In this document: positions 8,372-14,527 of the stretch, one piece after another
How positions within the stretch are numbered: position 1 is the stretch's first letter
How the letters are laid out: each line of letters starts with the position of its first letter
Assembly (NCBI GenBank): GCA_964562985.1
Contig: CAZLWE010000067.1
Coordinates: 1 to 17,458 of the forward strand
Direction: 5' to 3'
Length of the DNA: 17,458 bases
DNA from: SHLQ01 sp964562985
GTDB taxonomy: Bacteria; Actinomycetota; Acidimicrobiia; Acidimicrobiales; SHLQ01
Notes under the pieces: model-generated
What the model saw: only the letters and a program-made list of their open reading frames with translations
What the model was told of the DNA's origin: nothing
The model's database searches: none
Program-made: the position numbers and the translations under genes

Positions 8372-8950
8372 TTAAACCTCCTCTACGTAAACATCCGGCG
8401 GTTGGTTCGCGACATTCTCAACGACTTCCGATTCGTCGAGGTGCGCCAGTGCCTCAGCCAATCGCTTGTGCGCTCGCGACGATCTCGACTTCACGGTTCC
8501 GATTGGAATCTCCAGCCGTTCGGCGATCTCTCGATGACTGAGACCAGAGCCGTGTGCGAGACGCATCACGTCACGTTCTTCGCTCGGCAGCGCGTCGACG
8601 GCTCTGCGTACCTCAAAGGCTTGGTAGACGTCGTCGAACTGGGCCGAATTAGCGGTGAGTTTGTGGGCGACCGCGTCGATATTGGTGGCGGGGTCGCGTT
8701 CACGACGCAGGGCATCGATAGCCGTGCGTCGTGCGATCGTGTACAGCCACGGTGCGAACTCGCGCGTGGCATCGAAGGATTGGGCACTGCGCCAAGCCTT
8801 AAGAAAGGTCTGTTGTACCACTTCTTCAACTAGTTGTGGAGAGTGCACGATTGACTTAGCCACGGTCGTGATGGCGCCACCGTATTGACGGTAGATCTCT
8901 CGTACCGCGTCCTCGTCGCCGTTCTGCAACCCTCTTACAAGGTCATTCAT
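8372..8950 (-). CDS. ECF RNA polymerase sigma factor (SigK/sigma-24 type)
   Basis: A 192-residue sigma-70 family ECF factor. Region 2 spans about residues 8-88 with AVREIYRQYGGAI, QQTFLKAW, and FAPWLYTIARRTAIDALRRERD for -10 recognition and core binding. Region 4 spans about 118-172 with LPSEERDVM and the helix-turn-helix GLSHREIAERLEIPIGTVKSRSSRA, which reads the -35 element. It should direct RNA polymerase to its own regulon when released by the adjoining anti-sigma factor, and probably also autoregulates its promoter. I chose the ATG at 8950, preceded closely by AGGTGG; a GTG at 8956 is in frame and adds two residues. It is divergent from the mutase operon, and the 244-bp gap holds several inverted repeats. 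The signal it answers cannot be read from this window. Confidence 0.94.
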   Translation of the reverse strand: MNDLVRGLQNGDEDAVREIYRQYGGAITTVAKSIVHSPQLVEEVVQQTFLKAWRSAQSFDATREFAPWLYTIARRTAIDALRRERDPATNIDAVAHKLTANSAQFDDVYQAFEVRRAVDALPSEERDVMRLAHGSGLSHREIAERLEIPIGTVKSRSSRAHKRLAEALAHLDESEVVENVANQPPDVYVEEV

Positions 8951-8958
8951 AACCACCT

Positions 8959-9022
8959 AGAGCCTGCCAGGAGTTTTCTGATTTCCTGCGAACCAATCGC
9001 TACCGATCAACGTACAGGCTCT
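8959..9022. repeat. Nested inverted repeats in the sigma-factor leader
   Basis: AGAGCCTG (8959-8966) is an exact inverted match to CAGGCTCT (9015-9022). Nested inside, CAGGA (8968-8972) pairs with TCCTG (8984-8988). On the minus strand the outer arm nearest the gene abuts the AGGTGG ribosome-binding site of the sigma gene, so a folded leader could affect translation. As DNA it could also be an operator. Only the symmetry is seen; any role is inference. Confidence 0.4.
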
Positions 9023-9063
9023 TAACCCTCCCAAAATTCGCGGCCCGAGAGAGGGCTGATCCA

Positions 9064-9086
9064 CCACTGCCTTACTGCCGCAGTGG
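9064..9086 (+). other. Hairpin upstream of the intrinsic terminator in the mutase leader
   Basis: CCACTGC (9064-9070) and GCAGTGG (9080-9086) form a perfect 7-bp stem with a 9-nt loop. It is bracketed by CCGAGAG (9045-9051) and CTCTCGG (9099-9105), also perfectly complementary. The last of these overlaps an alternative stem, TCTCG (9100-9104) with CGAGA (9111-9115), that touches the base of the terminator hairpin. This is the layout of a folded leader RNA ahead of an expression platform, but no known riboswitch consensus was recognised. Confidence 0.4.
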
Positions 9087-9113
9087 TCCCTACTCACACT
9101 CTCGGACCGTCGA

Positions 9114-9159
9114 GAATGACCCCGCGGTACCGCCAACCGCGGGGTCATTCGCCTTTTTT
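9114..9159 (+). terminator. Strong intrinsic terminator ahead of the mutase operon
   Basis: A perfect 15-bp GC-rich stem, 9114-9128 with 9136-9150, encloses a 7-nt loop and is followed by GCC and six T residues (9154-9159) on the plus strand. There is no A-run on the other side, so it acts in the plus direction only. No plus-strand coding gene ends upstream of it. The mutase ribosome-binding site begins only about 20 bp later, leaving no room for a standard promoter between them. It therefore either ends a small RNA or serves as an attenuator in the mutase 5' leader. Confidence 0.85.
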
Positions 9160-9194
9160 GAGACCGTGTTACTGTGAGCAAAGGAGGGGCAACG

Positions 9195-10865
9195 ATGACC
9201 AGCGATAGGGCCGACGACGGCGACGAGCGAGAATGGAAGAACTCGCCTGAATACGCCGCCTGGCGCAAGCGCTACGACGCTGCGAACCTTCGCGACAAGC
9301 CCTTCCAAACAATGTCGGGTGTACCGGTCGAACCGATCTACGGGCCTGGCCCGTACCCCGGCGAGTACCCATATACACGCGGTGTGTACCCGACGATGTA
9401 CCGCAGTCGGCTCTGGACCATGCGAATGTTCGCGGGATTTGGTACTGCCGAAGACACCAACGCCCGCTTCAAAGACATTCTGCGCAACGGCGGGACAGGC
9501 TTGTCGACCGCATTCGATATGCCGACGCTGATGGGGCGCGACTCCGACAGCCCGTGGGCTCTTGGCGAAGTAGGGCACTGCGGCGTTGCGGTAGACACGC
9601 TCGCCGACATGCGGGATCTCTTTGCCGATGTCGACCTATCCAGTGTGTCCACGTCGATGACGATCAACGGCCCGGCCGCGGTGATCTTGGCAATGTACAT
9701 CGCCGTCGCCGAAGAGAAGGGTGTCTCGCCCGATCAACTCGCTGGCACGATCCAAAACGACATCTTCAAGGAGTACCAGGCGCAAAAGGAGTACATCTAT
9801 CCGCCCCGACCAAGCGTTCGAATCGTGACCGACATGATTCGCTACACGGCGGCCGAGATGCCGAAGTGGCACCCGGTGTCGATCAGCGGTTACCACATTC
9901 GAGAAGCCGGAAGCACTGCAGCCCAGGAACTCGCCTTCACGCTGGCAAATGGCTTCGCGTACGTCGAAGCCGCGGTGGCCGCCGGCGTCGACGTCGATGA
10001 CTTTGCCGGCCGACTGAGCTTCTTCTTTAACAGTCACAGCGACTTCTTCGAAGAGATCGGAAAGTTCCGCGCGGCTCGCCGAATCTGGGCCCGTTGGATG
10101 AAGGAGCGCTACGGCGCCCAACGCGAACGTTCGATGTTGTGCCGGTTCCACACCCAGACGGCTGGCGTGTCGCTCACCGCTCAACAACCAGAAATCAATA
10201 TCGCCCGCGTCGCGATCCAAGCATTGGCCGGAGCACTCGGTGGAACCCAGTCGCTGCACACCGATAGCTACGACGAGGCGCTCGCGTTGCCAACCGAAGA
10301 CGCCGCTCGAATTGCACTTCGCACGCAACAGATCGTGGCACACGAGGCCGGCGCGGCAGATGTGATCGATCCGCTCGGAGGGTCCGACTACGTCGAATGG
10401 ATGACCGACGAGATGGAGCGTCAGGCCGAGGCGATCTTTGCCCACCTCGACGAGTTAGGCGAAGGCTCCATACTCGAAGGGGTGTATGCCGGTATCGACA
10501 ACGGATACTTCGTCGGTGAGATCGCCGACTCGGCGTACCGATTCGAACGCGAGGTCAACAACGGCGACCGAATCATCGTCGGAGTGAATGATTTCACCGA
10601 CGGTGACTCGGGCGAACAGAACATTCTGCGCATCGGTCCAGAAGCTGAGGAGTACCAGCGCAAACGCCTGGCAGACATCAAGGCACAGCGAGACGACCGA
10701 GCGGTTGCCACGGCGCTCGCCGCGGTGACCGCGGCGGCCGCTGACCCCACCACCAATGTGATGCCCTCGATCATCGATGCGGTGAAGTCCTATGCCACCC
10801 TCGAAGAAGTATCGATGGCGATGGAGTCGGTGTTCGGAACCTACGTGGAGAAGGTGGTGCTGTAG
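9195..10865 (+). CDS. icmA: B12-dependent acyl-CoA mutase large subunit, isobutyryl-CoA mutase type
   Basis: A 556-residue acyl-CoA-binding TIM-barrel subunit without a fused B12 domain. The conserved segments YPTMYRSRLWTMRMFAGFGTA (65-85), GLSTAFDMPTLMGRDSD (102-118), AGTIQNDIFKEY (183-194), SISGYHIREAG (229-239, with His234) and TQSLHTDSYDEALALPT are all present. At the positions that select substrate it has Phe79 and Gln197. Methylmalonyl-CoA mutase has Tyr89 and Arg207 there, while isobutyryl-CoA mutase has Phe80 and Gln198. 2-Hydroxyisobutyryl-CoA mutase has Ile90 and Asp117; this protein has Phe79 and Ala106. It should interconvert isobutyryl-CoA and n-butyryl-CoA or a close analogue. 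The ATG at 9195 has AAAGGAGGGG just upstream and is preferred to the GTG at 9174, which lies upstream of that site. It overlaps the small-subunit gene by one base. Confidence 0.9.
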   Translation: MTSDRADDGDEREWKNSPEYAAWRKRYDAANLRDKPFQTMSGVPVEPIYGPGPYPGEYPYTRGVYPTMYRSRLWTMRMFAGFGTAEDTNARFKDILRNGGTGLSTAFDMPTLMGRDSDSPWALGEVGHCGVAVDTLADMRDLFADVDLSSVSTSMTINGPAAVILAMYIAVAEEKGVSPDQLAGTIQNDIFKEYQAQKEYIYPPRPSVRIVTDMIRYTAAEMPKWHPVSISGYHIREAGSTAAQELAFTLANGFAYVEAAVAAGVDVDDFAGRLSFFFNSHSDFFEEIGKFRAARRIWARWMKERYGAQRERSMLCRFHTQTAGVSLTAQQPEINIARVAIQALAGALGGTQSLHTDSYDEALALPTEDAARIALRTQQIVAHEAGAADVIDPLGGSDYVEWMTDEMERQAEAIFAHLDELGEGSILEGVYAGIDNGYFVGEIADSAYRFEREVNNGDRIIVGVNDFTDGDSGEQNILRIGPEAEEYQRKRLADIKAQRDDRAVATALAAVTAAAADPTTNVMPSIIDAVKSYATLEEVSMAMESVFGTYVEKVVL

Positions 10866-11272
10866 TGGCTGACGACGTGCCGATTCGAGTTGTGCTCGCA
10901 AAACTTGGACTCGACGGTCACGACCGTGGCGTCAAAGTCGTAGCTCGAATCTTGCGCGATGCGGGGATGGAAGTGATCTACCTCGGACTTCGCCAGACGA
11001 CCGACATGATCGTCGCAGCCACCGAGCAAGAGGACGCCGACGTCATCGGCCTGTCGATGCACAACGCCAGCCACATGACCTTGGCTCCGGCCATGGTGAA
11101 GGCGTTAAGCGAAGCTGGACTCGAGACTCCGCTGGTGGTCGGCGGAATCGTTCCGGACGCAGATGTCCAACCGCTCATCGATGCCGGCGTGGCAGCGGTA
11201 ATCGGGCCGGGGGCTTCAGCTGAAGACGTCGCGCAGGTCGTGCGAGACGCCGCCGCTTCGGCACAAGTCTGA
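10865..11272 (+). CDS. icmB: B12-binding small subunit of the acyl-CoA mutase
   Basis: A 135-residue cobalamin-binding domain, the same size as IcmB/HcmB subunits. It has the base-off motif KLGLDGHDRG (13-22), with Lys13, Asp17 and His19 matching Lys604, Asp608 and the cobalt-ligand His610 of methylmalonyl-CoA mutase. The distal GG is in PLVVGGIVPD. The middle motif, normally Ser-x-Leu, reads Ser64-Met-His66 followed by NASHMT, a deviation worth noting. It pairs with the large subunit upstream to form the complete mutase. The GTG start at 10865 overlaps the upstream TAG (TAGTG), so translation is probably coupled and gives matched subunit amounts. The MeaB-type GTPase gene starts 1 bp after its stop. 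Confidence 0.93.
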   Translation: MADDVPIRVVLAKLGLDGHDRGVKVVARILRDAGMEVIYLGLRQTTDMIVAATEQEDADVIGLSMHNASHMTLAPAMVKALSEAGLETPLVVGGIVPDADVQPLIDAGVAAVIGPGASAEDVAQVVRDAAASAQV

Positions 11273-11273
11273 C

Positions 11274-12254
11274 GTGTCGCGGCCCAAACGCTCGATACCC
11301 GACCTCTACGCCGCGGCACAGGTCGGGGAGCGGCGCGCCCTTGGAAGACTGTTGACCCTGGTCGAGCGCGGAGGCGTGGCTGCCGACGAGATCAGCGAGT
11401 TTGCGCACCCCGACCTCCAGAACGCACACGTCGTCGGCATCACCGGCTCACCAGGGGCGGGCAAGTCCACACTGGTCGGCGCACTGGTTGAAGAACTGCT
11501 CGCCCAAGGTCGAAATCCGGCCGTGCTCGCAGTCGACCCGTCGTCACCGCTCACGGGCGGCGCGATACTCGGCGATCGGATTCGGATCGAGCGCGAGGGG
11601 CACGGCTTTGTGAGGTCGATGGCTACGCGCGGTCATTCGGGGGGCCTCGCGCTCGCGGTGCCGTTGGCCGTACGGCTCTTCGACGCAGTTGGCTTTGACC
11701 CGGTGATCATCGAGACCGTCGGTGTGGGCCAGGTTGAGGTCGACGTGGTCGGCGCCGCCGACACGGCGGTTGTCGTGATGACACCGGGTATGGGAGACGC
11801 CGTGCAGGCGAACAAGGCTGGCTTGCTCGAAGTGGCAGACGTCTTCGTCGTGAACAAAGCCGACCGCCCAGGCGCAGACGATGTTCGACGAGACATCGGC
11901 TTGATGCTCGACCTCAGCCACGTGACTGGCCAAGAGGACGAGACCGGGTACCGCCCACCCATCGTGATGGCTTCGGCGCTGCACCATGAAGGCACGGTTG
12001 ATGTCTGGTCGAAGATTGCCGAACACGTCGCGCACCTCGATGATCACGATTTGAGAACGGTCCGTCGCCAACGTCGGATTCGAACGGAGATTCGCGCTCG
12101 CGTTGCCCAGCAGATGGCCACCGCAGCAGAGGTTGCGATGGACAGCCCGCAGGGGCAGGCCTTGCTCAGCGCAGCGCAGACCTCCGAGATCTCTCCAACT
12201 ACCGCGACCTCCCAAGTCGTCGCAATGTTGCGCCCAAAGGAGTCCGACCGATGA
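11274..12254 (+). CDS. meaB: MeaB/ArgK-type G3E GTPase chaperone of the B12 mutase
   Basis: A 326-residue P-loop GTPase of the MeaB/MMAA group. Walker A is GITGSPGAGKST (55-66), the Mg/switch segment DPSSPLTGGAILGDRIR follows (88-104), then ETVGVGQVEVD (147-157) and the guanine-specificity motif NKAD (194-197). The C-terminal ~70 residues form the helical dimerisation arm. These chaperones gate delivery of adenosylcobalamin to the mutase, protect it from inactivation, and eject damaged cofactor, using GTP hydrolysis. Its direct linkage to icmA/icmB makes the mutase its likely client. The GTG start at 11274 comes one base after the small-subunit stop, with no clear ribosome-binding site, so translation is likely coupled. 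A 7-bp inverted repeat overlaps its 3' end. Confidence 0.95.
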   Translation: MSRPKRSIPDLYAAAQVGERRALGRLLTLVERGGVAADEISEFAHPDLQNAHVVGITGSPGAGKSTLVGALVEELLAQGRNPAVLAVDPSSPLTGGAILGDRIRIEREGHGFVRSMATRGHSGGLALAVPLAVRLFDAVGFDPVIIETVGVGQVEVDVVGAADTAVVVMTPGMGDAVQANKAGLLEVADVFVVNKADRPGADDVRRDIGLMLDLSHVTGQEDETGYRPPIVMASALHHEGTVDVWSKIAEHVAHLDDHDLRTVRRQRRIRTEIRARVAQQMATAAEVAMDSPQGQALLSAAQTSEISPTTATSQVVAMLRPKESDR

Positions 12255-12273
12255 AACGACACACGGCGGTCGG
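12244..12273. terminator. Possible terminator hairpin between convergent genes
   Basis: CCGACCG (12244-12250) and CGGTCGG (12267-12273) form a perfect 7-bp GC-rich stem with a 16-nt loop. It spans the stop codon of the MeaB-type gene and lies 8 bp from the stop of the opposing gene. Only two T residues follow it, so it is a weak intrinsic terminator at best and may serve both strands. Confidence 0.4.
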
Positions 12274-12281
12274 TTAGCTCG

Positions 12282-12698
12282 CTACGTCAAGGCAAGATGT
12301 TTTGGGCCGAATTCTTCGTCGGTGTTCGAGAGCACCCATGACGTTGATGCTCGGGAGGCGAAGAACACCGTGGTGATGGCTCCGATGGCCCCGAATTCAC
12401 CGAGCATGAACAGGGCGATGGTGAGGGCAGCAGCCACGCTGGCTTTGAGCAGTGCCGCGATCATGTCGTTGTGGTGGGCCCGCTTGCGGCTGTCGACACC
12501 GTCCTCGTGGAGCTGGCGAGATTGTTGCAGATGATCCGCAATCTCCTGTCGCAATCGGCTATCCAACGCCACACCGTTTTGTGCAGCGACGATACTGACG
12601 GCCTCGTCGCCACCATTGAAGAGCGCGATTGCCGCATCTTCGAGGAATCTGTTCTTGAGGACCTGATTGGCCACTGGTTGTCTAATTACTTGAGACAT
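12282..12698 (-). CDS. Small membrane protein of unknown function
   Basis: A 138-residue protein. Residues 1-75 are soluble and amphipathic, with a Gln/His-rich stretch (IADHLQQSRQLHEDG). Two hydrophobic segments follow at about 80-100 and 103-116, then a short polar tail with SNTDEEFGPKH. I do not recognise a family. The bias is sensible for a real protein (clustered hydrophobic segments, basic residues RKRAHH just before the first), unlike the overlapping plus-strand frame. The ATG at 12698 has no clear ribosome-binding site. It sits alone between the mutase operon (convergent) and the thiolase (divergent), so context gives no functional hint. It could be a small cytoplasmic-membrane accessory protein. 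Confidence 0.65.
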   Translation of the reverse strand: MSQVIRQPVANQVLKNRFLEDAAIALFNGGDEAVSIVAAQNGVALDSRLRQEIADHLQQSRQLHEDGVDSRKRAHHNDMIAALLKASVAAALTIALFMLGEFGAIGAITTVFFASRASTSWVLSNTDEEFGPKHLALT

Positions 12699-12836
12699 GG
12701 GAGTGTTATCGGCCCAGGAACCCCTCTGGATTTAGTAAAACTTTGTTGGTCATCACTATGTGGGGCTTGGGCTATGCGAACCGCGGGGCCCGGCGCGGCT
12801 ACGGACGCCTTGTTCGAAGCTCATTGCGGAGGGGAC

Positions 12837-12855
12837 TTTCGGTGACAATCCGAAA
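12837..12855. promoter_or_regulatory. Candidate operator upstream of the thiolase gene
   Basis: TTTCGG-tgacaat-CCGAAA is a perfect inverted repeat with 6-bp arms and a 7-bp spacer, ending 30 bp before the thiolase ATG. The size and symmetry suit a dimeric repressor of the TetR or GntR sort that often controls fatty-acid genes. Which regulator, if any, binds is unknown. The remainder of the 187-bp gap (12699-12885) shows no promoter I can call with confidence. Confidence 0.4.
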
Positions 12856-12885
12856 TAGGATGACTAGCAGTGACCAGGGGGATAC

Positions 12886-14091
12886 ATGGCTACATCTACA
12901 ACTGCAGCAGCTGACGACATCGTCATTTTGGAAGGTGCTCGCACACCGATCGGACGGTTTAACGGAACGCTGAGTGGCTTTAAGGCTGCCGAGCTCGGCG
13001 GCTTTGCGATCGCCGCGGTTCTCGAGCGGACCGGTGTGGTCGCGGACCAGATCGATTCGGTTGTTATGGGGCACGTCCTCACCGCGGGCGAGGGTCAGTC
13101 GGCCGCCCGCAACGCCGCGGTCAAGGGCGGCATCCCAATGTCGGTCAACGCGACGACGATCAACAAGGTCTGTCTCTCTGGCATGCAGGCGATCAACTAT
13201 GCGGCCATGCAGTTGATGACCGGTCAGGCGACCACGGTGATCGCAGGCGGAATGGAATCGATGAGCGGCAGCCCACATCTACTCATGAAGAGCCGCACCG
13301 GCTATGGCTACGGCGACGGACAGCTCGTCGATTCCCTGCAGTACGACGGGTTGACGTGCGCGGTCGAGTCCAAGGTTATGGGACAGGCCACCGACGAGTA
13401 CGCTGCTGTCGACTCGATTTCTCGAGATGCGCAGGATGCGTTTGCAGCCGAATCGCATGATCGTGCGGCGCGGGCCATCAAGGATGGGTTGCTTCGTAGC
13501 GAGACCATCGCCGTATCGGTGCCCCAGCGTAAGGCCGACCCGATCAGTTTCGAAGACGATGAGGGTGTGCGAGAGGGAACCGATGCTGCATCGCTCGGAA
13601 GGCTCAGAGCCGTTTTCCTGAACGACGGCACGATCACCGCGGGGAACGCCTCGCAGATCTCCGATGGTGCATCCGCGATGATCATCACCACTCGGGCGCG
13701 GGCCGAAGAGCTCGGCGTTGAACCGCTCGCAACCGTTCTTGGTTACGGCATGGTGGCCGGACCAGACAACTGCTCGTTGCTGCATCAGCCATCTCGGGCA
13801 ATCACCGCGGCTGCCGAGAAAGCGGGAGTGGACACCGCAGACATCGATCTCTTCGAAATCAACGAGGCGTTTGCGGCCGTTGGTCTTGCGTCGGCCGACG
13901 AACTTGGCGTCTCCACCGACATCATCAACGTCAACGGCGGTGCGATCGCAGTGGGCCATCCGCTCGGCATGTCCGGCAACCGAATCACACTCACGCTCCT
14001 ACACGAGCTTCGTCGTCGAGGCGGCGGAATCGGTGCAGCTGGACTTTGCGGAGGCGGCGGTCAGGGCGACGCGATCATCGTGAGTGTCTAA
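12886..14091 (+). CDS. Acetyl-CoA C-acetyltransferase (thiolase)
   Basis: A 401-residue thiolase of the degradative/biosynthetic thiolase II family. Nucleophile Cys96 lies in INKVCLSGMQAINYA. NEAFA is at 326-330. His358 lies in GHPLGMSGNR, and the second catalytic Cys388 is in GLCGGGGQGDA. All catalytic residues are intact and the length is normal. It cleaves 3-ketoacyl-CoA with CoA, or condenses two acetyl-CoA, so it can close the beta-oxidation cycle begun by the crotonase and HSD10-like genes about 7 kb upstream. Chain-length preference is not predictable. The ATG at 12886 follows AGGGGGA at ideal spacing. A perfect inverted repeat 30 bp upstream may be its operator. It appears monocistronic, or co-transcribed with the short single-span protein downstream. 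Confidence 0.96.
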   Translation: MATSTTAAADDIVILEGARTPIGRFNGTLSGFKAAELGGFAIAAVLERTGVVADQIDSVVMGHVLTAGEGQSAARNAAVKGGIPMSVNATTINKVCLSGMQAINYAAMQLMTGQATTVIAGGMESMSGSPHLLMKSRTGYGYGDGQLVDSLQYDGLTCAVESKVMGQATDEYAAVDSISRDAQDAFAAESHDRAARAIKDGLLRSETIAVSVPQRKADPISFEDDEGVREGTDAASLGRLRAVFLNDGTITAGNASQISDGASAMIITTRARAEELGVEPLATVLGYGMVAGPDNCSLLHQPSRAITAAAEKAGVDTADIDLFEINEAFAAVGLASADELGVSTDIINVNGGAIAVGHPLGMSGNRITLTLLHELRRRGGGIGAAGLCGGGGQGDAIIVSV

Positions 14092-14183
14092 GCAAGGGCA
14101 ATCTCGGTAGGCCAAACTCCCCAAAATCCGATGAAATTCGACGGTTAGGGTTGAGAACTCGCGCCGAATGCCGATCGAAGCGA

Positions 14184-14369
14184 ATGCTCATGGTTGAAGT
14201 CATCGCGTATTCAATGGTCACCGTGATTGGTCTGGTGGTGGGTGGATTCGTCACTCACGTGTTCTTCCAGCGGTTGATCGAGCTCAATGTTGCTCGCGTC
14301 GCACGGGTGGAAGCATCGGGCCTCGACGACGAACTACGACGGTTCAACGAGCGCCGCCGGGGCTCATAA
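14184..14369 (+). CDS. Small single-span membrane protein, unknown
   Basis: A 61-residue ORF with one membrane helix (about residues 4-29: VEVIAYSMVTVIGLVVGGFV) followed by a charged cytoplasmic-type tail ending in DDELRRFNERRRG. The frame stays open upstream into the thiolase, but that part is Arg/Lys-rich out-of-frame sequence. I therefore start at the ATG at 14184 (GAAG about 5 bp upstream) or the ATG at 14190. No family recognised. It sits 92 bp after the thiolase in the same direction. Confidence 0.5.
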   Translation: MLMVEVIAYSMVTVIGLVVGGFVTHVFFQRLIELNVARVARVEASGLDDELRRFNERRRGS

Positions 14370-14388
14370 GGCACCTCGCAGAACACCG

Positions 14389-14405
14389 TCTTCGACAACT
14401 GAAGA
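14389..14405 (+). terminator. Weak hairpin after the small membrane protein gene
   Basis: TCTTC (14389-14393) pairs with GAAGA (14401-14405) over a 7-nt loop, 20 bp after the stop codon. There is no T-run, so this is at most a weak terminator or a chance repeat. Confidence 0.2.
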
Positions 14406-14408
14406 TCG

Positions 14409-14460
14409 CGCCAGACTTTCACGACTACCCTGCCGTTTTATTTCGCCAACTGTCTGGCGA
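14409..14460 (+). promoter_or_regulatory. Mutually exclusive stems upstream of the TRAP operon
   Basis: CGCCAGAC (14409-14416) is perfectly complementary to GTCTGGCG (14452-14459). A second arm, TCGCCA (14443-14448), also pairs with TGGCGA (14455-14460), so the two stems cannot form together. This could be a switchable leader RNA or, as DNA, an operator with 6-bp half-sites. CTGAA (14462-14466) and TTCAG (14473-14477) form a further small repeat. Whether this region is transcribed is not known. Confidence 0.35.
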
Positions 14461-14516
14461 GCTGAAGAATCTTTCAGACAATAATTCTGCGCCTCGCGAC
14501 TGGACGACATCGTTCC

Positions 14517-14521
14517 GGAGG
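14517..14521 (+). promoter_or_regulatory. Strong Shine-Dalgarno of the leader ORF
   Basis: GGAGG lies 6 bases before the ATG at 14528. It is among the best ribosome-binding sites in the window, whereas the DctQ start 100 bp later has none as good. This is the main reason for calling the leader ORF. Confidence 0.65.
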
Positions 14522-14527
14522 TGAACA

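Noticed and set aside
8959..9113. Cobalamin riboswitch upstream of the B12-dependent mutase
   Set aside because: Fragments such as CCAGGAG...CCTGC (8967-8989) and CCACTG (9064-9069) recall conserved pieces, but the core elements expected upstream are absent and that space is sigma-factor coding sequence. An Infernal search with the Rfam cobalamin models would decide.
9174..9194. GTG at 9174 as the mutase start
   Set aside because: The clear AAAGGAGGGG ribosome-binding site lies between this GTG and the ATG at 9195, so it must serve the ATG.
12471..12845. Plus-strand 124-residue ORF overlapping the small membrane protein
   Set aside because: It has no ribosome-binding site, no coherent hydrophobic or domain pattern, and overlaps the more protein-like minus-strand frame.
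14046..14183. Upstream extension of the 61-residue membrane protein into the thiolase
   Set aside because: The added part is Arg/Lys-rich out-of-frame thiolase sequence; internal ATGs at 14184 or 14190 give a sensible single-span protein.
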